The position numbers were made by a program, and so were the translations under genes. Below are positions 1 to 7,256 of a stretch of 19,281 nucleotides of DNA, one piece after another. The stretch is from Nereida sp024640765. GTDB lineage: Bacteria; Pseudomonadota; Alphaproteobacteria; Rhodobacterales; Rhodobacteraceae. Position 1 is the first letter of the stretch; every line of letters starts with the position of its first letter. The stretch lies in assembly GCA_024640765.1 (NCBI GenBank), contig JAHEEK010000026.1:1-19281 (forward strand). The letters run 5' to 3'. The notes below the pieces were generated by a model. It was not told the origin of the DNA. It did no database searches and saw only the letters and a list, made by a program, of their open reading frames with translations.

Positions 1-44
1 AGGCCGATGACAAATCATCCGCCGACGTCGAACCCGCAGAATAA
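1..44 (+). CDS. C-terminal tail of an upstream gene (partial), possibly an ABC importer permease
   Basis: An open frame enters from the left edge and ends at a TAA at 42-44. The visible residues are ADDKSSADVEPAE, an acidic hydrophilic tail. The next gene's Shine-Dalgarno (AAGGAG, 43-48) overlaps this stop codon, so the two genes are probably in one operon. HAAT-type ABC clusters usually place a permease (LivM-like) just upstream of the LivG-like ATPase, so a permease cytoplasmic tail is the natural guess. Nothing in 13 residues proves it. Confidence 0.45.
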   Translation, partial: ADDKSSADVEPAE

Positions 45-56
45 GGAGCCTGAATT

Positions 57-815
57 ATGGGTATTCTAGAAGTCAAAGGGGTCAACAAACGTTTCGGCGG
101 TCTGCAAGCCCTTGGTGATGTGAACCTCAGCGTTGCTGAGAACAGCGTCCACGCAATCATTGGTCCGAACGGTGCGGGTAAATCCACCCTGCTGAACTGT
201 CTGATTGGCAAACTAATCCCCGACACGGGCTCAGTCACATTCGAAGGGCAATCGGTCTTAGGCCGCACGCCTTACGAAATCTGCCAAATGGGCATTAGCC
301 GCGTATTCCAAACACCTGAAATCTTTACAGACTTGAGTGTTATGGAAAACATGCTGATCCCCTGCTTTGCCAAGCGTGATGGTGCATTTGCGATGAACGC
401 CATCGGTTCTGTAACCTCACAGGCCGAAGTTCAGGACAAAGCAATGCAAATGCTTGAGGACATGAACCTGGCCGACAAACGTCACATGCTGACGGGCTCT
501 ATGTCACGGGGCGATAAACGCCGCCTTGAGATTGCGATGTGTTTGTCACAAGATCCACGCCTGTTGCTGCTCGATGAGCCAACAGCCGGCATGGCGCGTG
601 CGGATACAAACAACACAATCGACCTGCTCAAGCAGATCAAAGATGAGCGCGACATCACTATCGCGATCATCGAACACGATATGCACGTTGTTTTCTCACT
701 GGCAGAACGGATTACCGTTTTGGCACAAGGCACACCGTTGGTCGAAGACACGCCCGAAAACATTAAGGGCCACCCGAAAGTGCGCGAAGCCTACCTCGGC
801 GAGAGCGTGGATTAA
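57..815 (+). CDS. HAAT-type ABC importer ATP-binding subunit, LivG/UrtD-like
   Basis: Cytoplasmic ATPase (252 aa) of a branched-chain-amino-acid or urea-type ABC importer. It would power uptake with the LivF-like partner encoded next. Walker A GPNGAGKST begins at residue 36 (Lys42). A LivG/UrtD-type segment GISRVFQTPEIF follows at about residues 80-95, Walker B is LLLLDEPTAGM at about 174-184, and the H-loop is IIEHDM at about 208-213. The signature motif is odd: where LSGGQ/E is expected the protein reads M149-S-R-G-D153, which keeps Ser150 and Gly152 but replaces the first Gly with Arg and the Gln/Glu with Asp. AAGGAG lies 8 bases before the ATG. The LivF-like gene starts 17 bases downstream. 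The substrate is unknown; linkage to acs suggests a carboxylate or amino acid, but that is inference. Confidence 0.9.
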   Translation: MGILEVKGVNKRFGGLQALGDVNLSVAENSVHAIIGPNGAGKSTLLNCLIGKLIPDTGSVTFEGQSVLGRTPYEICQMGISRVFQTPEIFTDLSVMENMLIPCFAKRDGAFAMNAIGSVTSQAEVQDKAMQMLEDMNLADKRHMLTGSMSRGDKRRLEIAMCLSQDPRLLLLDEPTAGMARADTNNTIDLLKQIKDERDITIAIIEHDMHVVFSLAERITVLAQGTPLVEDTPENIKGHPKVREAYLGESVD

Positions 816-832
816 GGGAAGGATACAGAACA

Positions 833-1588
833 ATGAATGTAAAACCCGACTTCAGCAAAAATGCCAACCAAGCCGCGACTGCGCCAGCATTCCTCAGCGT
901 TTGGGACATGCACGCCTACTACGGCGAGAGCTACATCGTGCAAGGCGTCAGCTTTAACGTCCACGAAGGCGAAATCCTCGCGCTTTTGGGCCGTAATGGT
1001 GCCGGCAAAACATCTACCCTGCGCTCAATCGCGCGTATGGGTGACCCTGAAGTGCGCAAGGGCGAGATTTGGCTTGACCACCAGCCGCTTCACCAGATGT
1101 CGAGCCACCAAGCCGCCGGTGCGGGTCTGGGCCTTGTGCCAGAAGACCGCCGCATCATTCCCGGCTTGACCGTTGAGGAAAACATCACACTGGCACAGAT
1201 TGCACCGCCCATCGGTTGGTCGCATGAGCGCCTCTACGAGATGTTCCCACGCCTTGGTGAGCGTCGCAAGCAAGAGGGCATTACCCTATCGGGTGGTGAG
1301 CAGCAGATGCTCGCGATTGCCCGCGCACTTGCCCGCGATATCAAAGTGCTGCTGCTTGATGAGCCTTACGAAGGTCTTGCCCCCGTCATCGTCGACGAGA
1401 TCGAAAAGACGCTGATGACCATCAAAGAGCAAGGCATCACAACTGTTATCGTTGAGCAGAACGCTGTGCGTGCGCTTGAGTTGGCCGACCGTGCGGTGAT
1501 CCTTGATACTGGTGGCATCGTCTTTGACGGCACCGCTCAAGAGGTTCTGGAAAACGCCGAGCTGCGCGCTGAATACCTCGCGATTTAA
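833..1588 (+). CDS. HAAT-type ABC importer ATP-binding subunit, LivF/UrtE-like
   Basis: Second ATPase (251 aa) of the same importer. It has an N-terminal tail of about 20 residues before the ABC fold. Then come a YGESYIVQGVSF A-loop region, Walker A GRNGAGKTS, a Q-loop region GLGLVPEDRRIIPGLTVEEN of the LivF/UrtE type, a canonical signature L152-S-G-G-E156, Walker B VLLLDEPYEGLAP and the H-loop VIVEQNA. The Glu-Gln-Asn in place of the usual H-loop Glu-His-Asp is normal for LivF. The signature motif is intact here, unlike in the LivG-like partner, so the two ATPases of the presumed heterodimer differ in signature quality. A GGAAGGA Shine-Dalgarno precedes the ATG. The gene ends the importer cluster as seen here and is followed by a long inverted repeat. 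Confidence 0.9.
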   Translation: MNVKPDFSKNANQAATAPAFLSVWDMHAYYGESYIVQGVSFNVHEGEILALLGRNGAGKTSTLRSIARMGDPEVRKGEIWLDHQPLHQMSSHQAAGAGLGLVPEDRRIIPGLTVEENITLAQIAPPIGWSHERLYEMFPRLGERRKQEGITLSGGEQQMLAIARALARDIKVLLLDEPYEGLAPVIVDEIEKTLMTIKEQGITTVIVEQNAVRALELADRAVILDTGGIVFDGTAQEVLENAELRAEYLAI

Positions 1589-1601
1589 TTACCTCACCTT
1601 C

Positions 1602-1653
1602 ATGTGCGCCGCGCCTGCCCCATCACGAAACTGATGTTTGGCGCGGCGCACAT
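1602..1653 (+). terminator. Perfect 14-bp inverted repeat between the ABC genes and acs
   Basis: ATGTGCGCCGCGCC at 1602-1615 is matched exactly by GGCGCGGCGCACAT at 1640-1653. The 24-base spacer contains a smaller CATCA/TGATG stem at 1621-1625 and 1632-1636. The very GC-rich stem starts 13 bases after the LivF-like stop. No run of T follows on the + strand, so it may be a weak or bidirectional terminator, an RNA-stabilising 3' end or a partial attenuator rather than a classical intrinsic terminator. About 87 bases separate it from the acs start. Confidence 0.55.
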
Positions 1654-1725
1654 ACCCCACTCGTTCTATTTATTCTGCACAGTCCCCTCTGGCGCTGTCG
1701 TAATCGCTCCCTGACCAATTGATTG

Positions 1726-1732
1726 AAGGAGG
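1726..1732 (+). promoter_or_regulatory. Shine-Dalgarno of acs (decides the start)
   Basis: AAGGAGG lies 8 bases before the ATG at 1741. An in-frame TTG at 1723 would place this element inside the coding region, so the ATG at 1741 is the better start. Confidence 0.8.
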
Positions 1733-1740
1733 CTGACAAA

Positions 1741-3684
1741 ATGTCTGACCTGAGCCCCTCACCCGAATTTGCAAAAAACGCCCATATTGATGCGGAAGGC
1801 TATGCCAAGACATACGCCGCAAGCATCGCCGACCCCGCCGCGTTCTGGGGTAAGGAAGGCAAACGCATCGATTGGATCAAGCCATTCACCGAAGTCAAAG
1901 ATGTCGATTACACACTGGGCCAAGTGAAAATCAATTGGTACGCAGATGGCACACTGAACGTGGCCGCCAACTGTATCGACCGCCATCTTCCGACACGCGC
2001 CAACCAAACTGCGATCATCTGGGAGCCTGACAGCCCGACAGACGAAGCCAAGCACATCACCTACCAAGAGTTGCACGACAACACCTGCCGCATGGCGAAT
2101 GTGCTTGCAGATCTTGGCGTCACCAGAGGTGACCGCGTTGTGCTATACCTGCCGATGATCCCCGAAGCTGCTTATGCCATGTTGGCCTGCGCGCGGATGG
2201 GGGCGATCCACTCAATCGTGTTTGCTGGTTTCTCGCCAGATGCGCTGGCATCACGGATCAACGGCTGCGAAGCGAAAGTTGTGATTACCGCTGATGAAGC
2301 CCCCCGAGGCGGACGCAATACTGCGCTGAAATCCAACACCGACAAAGCACTTGAAAGCTGTGACGCGGGCGTGAAAAGCCTTGTGGTAAAACGCACAGGT
2401 GGTGACGTAGCGTGGACTGACCGCGACGTAGATTACAACGCCTTGGCCGCAAAAGCAGACACCACATTCGCCCCCGTAGAGATGGGCGCCGAAGATCCGC
2501 TGTTCATCCTCTATACATCCGGCTCAACCGGACAGCCGAAGGGCGTTGTGCACACATCAGGCGGCTATCTTGTATATGCGGCAATGACCCATCAGTATAC
2601 GTTCGATTACCACGACGGCGACGTCTATTGGTGCACCGCGGACGTGGGCTGGGTCACAGGCCACAGCTATATCGTCTACGGCCCTCTCGCTAATGGCGCG
2701 ACCACAGTGATGTTTGAAGGTGTCCCAACCTATCCCGATGCCAGCCGTTTTTGGCAGGTTTGCGAAAAGCACAGCGTAAACCAATTCTACACAGCTCCGA
2801 CCGCCATCCGCGCCTTGATGGGGCAAGGTAACGAGTTTGTGGAAAAATGCGATTTGTCAGCGCTCAAAGTTTTGGGCACAGTCGGTGAGCCGATCAACCC
2901 AGAGGCATGGAACTGGTACAACAACGTTGTCGGCAAAGGTACCTGCCCCATCGTTGACACATGGTGGCAAACAGAAACGGGTGGTCACTTGATGACACCG
3001 ATGCCTGGTGCAACAACCCTCAAGCCGGGCTCGGCGCAACAACCATTCTTCGGTATTGAGCCTGCGGTACTGGACGCAACCTCTGGCGAGGAAATCCACG
3101 GTAACGACGTTGAAGGCGTTCTGGTCATCAAAGACAGCTGGCCGGGTCAAATGCGCACTGTTTGGGGCGACCATGAGCGTTTTGAGAAGACGTATTTCTC
3201 AGACTACAAAGGCTACTATTTCACAGGTGACGGGTGCCGCCGCGACGCAGACGGTGATTACTGGATCACCGGCCGTGTGGACGACGTGATCAACGTATCT
3301 GGCCACCGCATGGGAACGGCGGAAGTTGAAAGCGCATTGGTTGCACATGCTAAAGTCGCCGAAAGCGCTGTTGTGGGTTATCCTCATGAGATCAAAGGCC
3401 AGGGTATCTACGCCTATGTCACCCTGATGACCGGTGAAGAGCCATCAGACGCGCTGCGCAAAGAGCTTGAAACATGGGTGCGCTCAGAAATCGGGCCAAT
3501 CGCCAAGCCGGACCTAATCCAATGGGCACCGGGTTTGCCGAAAACACGCTCAGGCAAAATCATGCGCCGTATTTTGCGCAAGATCGCCGAAGATGACTTT
3601 GCGACACTGGGCGACACCTCAACACTTGCTGACCCAAGTGTGGTGGACGATCTGATCGAAAACAGGATGAACCGAAAGGGCTAA
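1741..3684 (+). CDS. acs: Acetyl-CoA synthetase (AMP-forming)
   Basis: Cytoplasmic enzyme that activates acetate with ATP and CoA to acetyl-CoA, AMP and pyrophosphate through acetyl-adenylate. It is 647 aa from the ATG, the usual family length. The N-terminal ACAS region (FWGKEGKRIDWIKPF) comes first. The adenylate-forming P-loop YTSGSTGQPKGVVHT follows, then the acetate-pocket segment WCTADVGWVTGHSY, the A5 motif DTWWQTETGGH and the A8 hinge YYFTGDGCRRDADGDYWITGRVDDVINVSGHR. The C-terminal PKTRSGKIMRR carries Lys606, equivalent to the catalytic lysine inactivated by acetylation in Salmonella Acs (Lys609). No acetyltransferase or deacetylase gene is adjacent. It lies downstream of the importer ATPases but is separated from them by a 14-bp hairpin, so it probably has its own promoter. 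A terminator-like hairpin follows. Confidence 0.97.
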   Translation: MSDLSPSPEFAKNAHIDAEGYAKTYAASIADPAAFWGKEGKRIDWIKPFTEVKDVDYTLGQVKINWYADGTLNVAANCIDRHLPTRANQTAIIWEPDSPTDEAKHITYQELHDNTCRMANVLADLGVTRGDRVVLYLPMIPEAAYAMLACARMGAIHSIVFAGFSPDALASRINGCEAKVVITADEAPRGGRNTALKSNTDKALESCDAGVKSLVVKRTGGDVAWTDRDVDYNALAAKADTTFAPVEMGAEDPLFILYTSGSTGQPKGVVHTSGGYLVYAAMTHQYTFDYHDGDVYWCTADVGWVTGHSYIVYGPLANGATTVMFEGVPTYPDASRFWQVCEKHSVNQFYTAPTAIRALMGQGNEFVEKCDLSALKVLGTVGEPINPEAWNWYNNVVGKGTCPIVDTWWQTETGGHLMTPMPGATTLKPGSAQQPFFGIEPAVLDATSGEEIHGNDVEGVLVIKDSWPGQMRTVWGDHERFEKTYFSDYKGYYFTGDGCRRDADGDYWITGRVDDVINVSGHRMGTAEVESALVAHAKVAESAVVGYPHEIKGQGIYAYVTLMTGEEPSDALRKELETWVRSEIGPIAKPDLIQWAPGLPKTRSGKIMRRILRKIAEDDFATLGDTSTLADPSVVDDLIENRMNRKG

Positions 3685-3719
3685 GCCACTTTCGGCTCCC
3701 CTTCCCCGAAAACGTGATC

Positions 3720-3759
3720 AGCACCTGCATGTGAAAACAACATGCGGGTGCTTTCCCTT
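3720..3759 (+). terminator. Terminator-like hairpin after acs
   Basis: AGCACC-T-GCATGT (3720-3732) pairs with ACATGC-G-GGTGCT (3740-3752), giving a 13-bp stem with one T-G wobble and a 7-base A-rich loop. TTTCCCTT follows. It lies about 35 bases after the acs stop. A shorter repeat, CCGAAAG/CTTTCGG, straddles the acs stop codon just upstream. Confidence 0.7.
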
Positions 3760-3833
3760 GGGAAAACCTTGGCCTATACACGAGCGGAATAAGTGGTAAT
3801 AGCCCACGGGAAGATCAGAGGGATAATAAGATC

Positions 3834-4331
3834 ATGGCGAAGAAACCCCACGAGACAGATGTTGAGTTTATTCAGGCACTTGCAGCTCTTTTGAATGAAA
3901 ACGAACTGACTGAATTGCAGGTAAAACGCGACTACGGCGAAAACGACAGCCTAAACGTGCGTGTGAGCAAACAAACAAATGTGGTCCAAGCCGCAGCCCC
4001 TGCAGTGGCCGCCGTTGCAGCACCAGTTGCCGCAGCGCCAGCGCCCGCAGCAGCAGCCCCTGCAGCAAGTGCTGCCAGTGAGGACCCATCAGATCACCCC
4101 GGCGCAGTGGCCTCACCCATGGTCGGCACAGCGTATCTGCAGGCCGAACCCGGTAGCCCCGCTTTTGTAAGCGTCGGCGCACAAGTCAACGAAGGTGACA
4201 CCGTGTTGATCATCGAAGCGATGAAAACGATGAACCACATCCCCGCCCCGCGCTCAGGCAAAGTGAAACGCATCTTGGTTGCTGATGGTGACGCAGTTGA
4301 GTTCGGCGCACCTTTGATGATCATCGAATAA
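3834..4331 (+). CDS. accB: Biotin carboxyl carrier protein of acetyl-CoA carboxylase
   Basis: Carries the biotin that shuttles CO2 from biotin carboxylase to the carboxyltransferase in the first step of fatty acid synthesis. It is 165 aa. The N-terminal part (1-48; VEFIQALAALLNENELTELQVKRD) is typical of BCCP. An Ala/Pro-rich flexible linker spans about 50-85, and the biotinyl domain occupies about 86-165 (SPMVGTAYLQAEPGSPAFVSVG). The biotinylated lysine is Lys131 in EAMKTMN, 34 residues from the C-terminus as expected. The Thr in place of Met or Leu after the Lys is, from memory, usual in this bacterial group. The gene is followed after 10 bases by accC, the standard operon. The start is preceded by AGAGGG about 13 bases upstream. 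Confidence 0.97.
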   Translation: MAKKPHETDVEFIQALAALLNENELTELQVKRDYGENDSLNVRVSKQTNVVQAAAPAVAAVAAPVAAAPAPAAAAPAASAASEDPSDHPGAVASPMVGTAYLQAEPGSPAFVSVGAQVNEGDTVLIIEAMKTMNHIPAPRSGKVKRILVADGDAVEFGAPLMIIE

Positions 4332-4341
4332 GGCAGTCAGC

Positions 4342-5691
4342 ATGTTCGATAAAATCCTCATTGCGAACCGCGGCGAGATTGCCCTTCGCGTCATCCGTGC
4401 TTGCCGCGAGATGGGCATCGGCAGTGTTGCCGTCCACTCAACAGCTGACAGTGACGCGATGCACGTACGCATGGCCGACGAAGCCATCTGTATCGGGCCG
4501 CCCTCGTCTACTGACAGTTACCTTAACGTGGCCGCGATTGTGGCCGCCTGCGAAGTAACCGGCGCCCAAGCGATCCACCCCGGCTATGGCTTTTTGTCTG
4601 AGAACGCTAATTTCGTGCAGATTTTGCAGGATCACGGCATCACCTTTATCGGCCCCACAGCTGAGCACATCCGTGTGATGGGTGACAAAATCACAGCCAA
4701 AGACACAATGAAACGCCTTGGCGTGCCATGTGTTCCAGGCTCTGACGGTGGCGTGCCTGATCTTGAAACCGCGCTGCAAGTTGGTCGTGACATTGGCTAT
4801 CCGGTGATCATCAAAGCAACTGCTGGTGGCGGCGGCAAAGGTATGAAAGTGGCCAATTCCGAAGAGGAAATGACCAACGCTTTCCGCACGGCACGTTCTG
4901 AAGGCAAAGCAAACTTCGGCAACGATGAAGTCTATATTGAGAAATACCTCGATACACCGCGCCACATCGAAATTCAGGTGTTTGGCGACGGTAAGGGTAA
5001 AGCTGTCCACCTCGGAGAGCGCGACTGCTCACTGCAACGTCGCCACCAAAAGGTCTTTGAAGAGGCTCCAGGCCCCTCAATTGACGCCGAAACGCGCGCT
5101 GAGATCGGAGAAATCTGTGCAAATGCTGTGGCCGACATCAACTACATCGGCGCAGGCACAATCGAGTTTCTCTATGAGAATGGCGAATTCTACTTCATCG
5201 AGATGAACACCCGCCTTCAAGTGGAACACCCCGTCACTGAAGGCATCTTTGGTGTTGATCTGGTCCGTGAGCAAATCCTTGTGGCGGCTGGTGAAGATAT
5301 GACGTTTGGCCAAGACGATCTTGAGATCAACGGCCACTCCATCGAAGTTCGGATCAACGCGGAGCGCCTGCCAAACTTTGCGCCCTGCCCCGGCAAGATC
5401 ACCCAGTATCACGCGCCCGGCGGCTTGGGTGTTCGCATGGATTCCGCACTCTACGACGGCTATTCAATCCCGCCCTACTACGACAGCTTGATCGGTAAAT
5501 TGATCGTTCATGGACGCGACCGCCCCGAAGCTTTGGCGCGTCTCAGCCGTGCCTTGGGTGAGCTGATTGTTGATGGCGTTGATACGACTGTCCCGCTGTT
5601 TTACGCACTTCTGGCAGAGCAAGACATTCTGGATGGCAACTATGACATCCATTGGCTTGAACACTGGCTGGAAACAAACTTGCAGGGCTAA
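4342..5691 (+). CDS. accC: Biotin carboxylase subunit of acetyl-CoA carboxylase
   Basis: ATP-grasp enzyme that carboxylates the biotin of BCCP using bicarbonate and ATP. It is 449 aa, normal for AccC. The N-terminal domain begins FDKILIANRGEIALRVIRACRE. The glycine-rich ATP lid is KATAGGGGKGMKV. The catalytic region contains EAPGPSIDAETR and EMNTRLQVEHPVTE, with the metal-binding glutamate and catalytic Arg-Gln-Glu residues in place. The C-terminal biotin carboxylase domain (INAERLPNFAPCPGKI, YDSLIGKLIVHG) is complete. It lies 10 bases after accB and is co-transcribed with it. A strong intrinsic terminator ends the unit. The carboxyltransferase genes accA and accD are not in this window. Confidence 0.97.
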   Translation: MFDKILIANRGEIALRVIRACREMGIGSVAVHSTADSDAMHVRMADEAICIGPPSSTDSYLNVAAIVAACEVTGAQAIHPGYGFLSENANFVQILQDHGITFIGPTAEHIRVMGDKITAKDTMKRLGVPCVPGSDGGVPDLETALQVGRDIGYPVIIKATAGGGGKGMKVANSEEEMTNAFRTARSEGKANFGNDEVYIEKYLDTPRHIEIQVFGDGKGKAVHLGERDCSLQRRHQKVFEEAPGPSIDAETRAEIGEICANAVADINYIGAGTIEFLYENGEFYFIEMNTRLQVEHPVTEGIFGVDLVREQILVAAGEDMTFGQDDLEINGHSIEVRINAERLPNFAPCPGKITQYHAPGGLGVRMDSALYDGYSIPPYYDSLIGKLIVHGRDRPEALARLSRALGELIVDGVDTTVPLFYALLAEQDILDGNYDIHWLEHWLETNLQG

Positions 5692-5713
5692 GCCCTTGAA
5701 AACATAATACATC

Positions 5714-5744
5714 GGGCCAGTTGAAAGACTGGCCCTTTCTTTTT
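5714..5744 (+). terminator. Intrinsic terminator of accBC
   Basis: GGGCCAG (5714-5720), an 8-base loop, CTGGCCC (5729-5735), then TTTCTTTTT. This is a classical stem plus T-tract starting 23 bases after the accC stop. Confidence 0.9.
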
Positions 5745-5786
5745 GGGCCAAGCTGGCGCACGCTACGCAAGAAAGGCTCATGCCAC

Positions 5787-6437
5787 ATGCCAATGGAAAA
5801 ACTCAGCTCCGATCTGGTGCTTCAAGCCTATCGCTCGGGTATTTTCCCGATGTCGGAAGGTCGTGAGGTCAATGAGGTCTTCTGGGTCGACCCACGTCAG
5901 CGCGGCATCTTCGAGCTGGACCGTTTTCACATCTCACGGTCACTGGCAAAAGCGATGCGCACCACACCGCACAGCGTCACCCTTAATCAGGCGTTTGAAG
6001 AAGTCGTTGATCAATGTGCAGCGCGAAGCGAAACGTGGATTAACGCGCAGATCAAAGAGCTGTACCTCGAACTGCATACCCGTGGGGACGCCCACTCAAT
6101 TGAAGTACGCGGCGAAGACAATACCTTGATTGGAGGTGTTTACGGCGTGGCCATAGGCACTGCGTTTTTTGGCGAAAGCATGTTTTCGAACGCGACTAAT
6201 GGCTCAAAAATGGCACTCGCCTATTTGATCGATATGCTGCAGACCCAAGGGTTCAGCTTGTTCGATACTCAGTTTCTTACGGACCACCTCGCCAGCCTTG
6301 GTGCTGTAGAAATTCCACGGACGGAATATCACCGCCGTCTTGGTATGGCGCTCTCTCAAAGTGCTAATTTTGCGTTTACCGACGGTCGTGCGCCAAGCCC
6401 TCAGGGTGTTTTACAGCGCAATACCCAGACGTCATAG
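5787..6437 (+). CDS. aat: Leucyl/phenylalanyl-tRNA--protein transferase
   Basis: Transfers Leu or Phe from aminoacyl-tRNA to the N-terminal Arg or Lys of proteins, creating N-degrons that ClpS delivers to ClpAP. It is 216 aa from the ATG at 5787. Family motifs are LVLQAYRSGIFPMSE, FWVDPRQRGIFELDRFHISRSL, TWINAQIKELYLELHTRGDAHSIEV, GGVYGVAIGTAFFGESMFSNATNGSKMALAYL and FDTQFLTDHLASLGAVEIPR. An upstream in-frame TTG at 5721 lies inside the accC terminator and is rejected. GAAAGG is 10 bases before the chosen ATG, and a second ATG at 5793 is possible. The last 37 bases overlap the convergent DUF2155 gene. Its presence implies a bacterial N-end rule pathway, though clpS and clpA are not here. Confidence 0.93.
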   Translation: MPMEKLSSDLVLQAYRSGIFPMSEGREVNEVFWVDPRQRGIFELDRFHISRSLAKAMRTTPHSVTLNQAFEEVVDQCAARSETWINAQIKELYLELHTRGDAHSIEVRGEDNTLIGGVYGVAIGTAFFGESMFSNATNGSKMALAYLIDMLQTQGFSLFDTQFLTDHLASLGAVEIPRTEYHRRLGMALSQSANFAFTDGRAPSPQGVLQRNTQTS

Positions 6438-6763
6438 CGTGGGTGTTCTAGCGCATTCAGTGCCGGTGCAGAGGCAATCATCCAACCGTCAAACACGGGA
6501 TCACTAGCGCCTTGCGCACGCACGGTAATCAGCGCGAAGGCATCGCCTGTAGGGTTTGACGTGGGGTACCGACATTCGCGCAATTGCACGCTAATCAAGC
6601 CCTTTTGAGCCGACTGACCTGACGCAAGTTCAAAGTCTGAAACAGTGCCGTTGGTTTTATCGAGGACGCGTAGCGTACCGCCTGTTGCAGTCTCAGCAGA
6701 TTGCGCGAAACTGGCAGACGCGGATAGAAATAGCGCGGCAAAAGAACGCCAAACCACTGTCAT
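6401..6763 (-). CDS. DUF2155 family secreted protein
   Basis: A 120-aa protein with an N-terminal hydrophobic signal sequence (about residues 5-20, VWRSFAALFLSASASFAQ). It is therefore probably periplasmic. The body matches my recollection of the DUF2155 family of alphaproteobacteria: LRVLDKTNGTVSDFELASGQ, LRECRYP and VFDGWMIASAPALNALEHPRYDVWVLRC. Two cysteines, in LRECRY and near the C-terminus (LRCKTP), could form a disulfide. Its ATG overlaps the stop of the MlaD-like gene by ATGA, so the two are translationally coupled. Function is unknown; pairing with an MCE-domain protein hints at an envelope role. The 3' end overlaps aat on the opposite strand. Confidence 0.82.
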   Translation of the reverse strand: MTVVWRSFAALFLSASASFAQSAETATGGTLRVLDKTNGTVSDFELASGQSAQKGLISVQLRECRYPTSNPTGDAFALITVRAQGASDPVFDGWMIASAPALNALEHPRYDVWVLRCKTP

Positions 6764-7209
6764 TCAGTCGATCCACCGACAAAACGCAGCAGCAGTGTGA
6801 TCAGACTAACGGCGCTTTGGGTGTCTTCAACCTCATCGCCGCTAGCAAAGTAGAACTCTGACCCACCGGGGGAAATATTGACGAAGTTACCGCCAAGAAG
6901 GCCCTCAGATTCAATTGAGATTGCACTATCATCGGGGATTTCAACGCCGTCTGCGATCGCAAGTGTCGTTTCAGCGCGGTAGGTGACAGGGTTCAAATCC
7001 ATCGCCGTAACAGCGCCAATCTTGACGCCAGCCAACCGAACATCTGTCCCAACTGCGACACCATCGGCACTGCGAAAGCTTGCTTGTAGCGTGAATTGGC
7101 CACCAGAGTTTGCACCAAACCCTGTCAGGCCTGCTGCATAGATCAGAAAGGCCATAGCTGCCGCCAGAACGACGCCACCAAGGGCAATTTCACCACGGGA
7201 ATACGTCAT
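6760..7209 (-). CDS. MlaD/MCE-domain lipid transport protein
   Basis: A 149-aa inner-membrane-anchored periplasmic protein. One N-terminal transmembrane helix (about residues 10-30, GVVLAAAMAFLIYAAGLTGF) is followed by a single MCE domain (about 38-115). Motifs are FRSADGVAVGTDVRLAGVKIGAVTAMDL and DDSAISIESEGLLGGNFVNISPGG. MlaD forms the hexameric ring of the MlaFEDB complex, which moves phospholipids between inner and outer membranes. The usual partners mlaE, mlaF and mlaB are not nearby; the next gene is DUF2155, coupled by an ATGA overlap. The family is clear; membership of the Mla complex, rather than another MCE system, is inferred. Confidence 0.88.
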   Translation of the reverse strand: MTYSRGEIALGGVVLAAAMAFLIYAAGLTGFGANSGGQFTLQASFRSADGVAVGTDVRLAGVKIGAVTAMDLNPVTYRAETTLAIADGVEIPDDSAISIESEGLLGGNFVNISPGGSEFYFASGDEVEDTQSAVSLITLLLRFVGGSTE

Positions 7210-7256
7210 GCAAACACCTTTGCCTATTTACAGAAAAATCGGTTGAACCCCATGAG

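Noticed and set aside
4215..4235. BCCP biotin motif reads EAMKTMN instead of EAMKMMN
   Set aside because: Lys131 and its distance from the C-terminus are normal, and Thr after the Lys is, as I recall, common in related alphaproteobacteria.
4438..5010. 190-codon open frame on the minus strand inside accC
   Set aside because: It is a shadow of accC: no ribosome-binding site and no recognisable protein, while accC is unmistakable.
5721..5786. N-terminal extension of aat starting at a TTG
   Set aside because: The extension begins inside the accC terminator loop and is not family-like; the ATG at 5787 has a Shine-Dalgarno.
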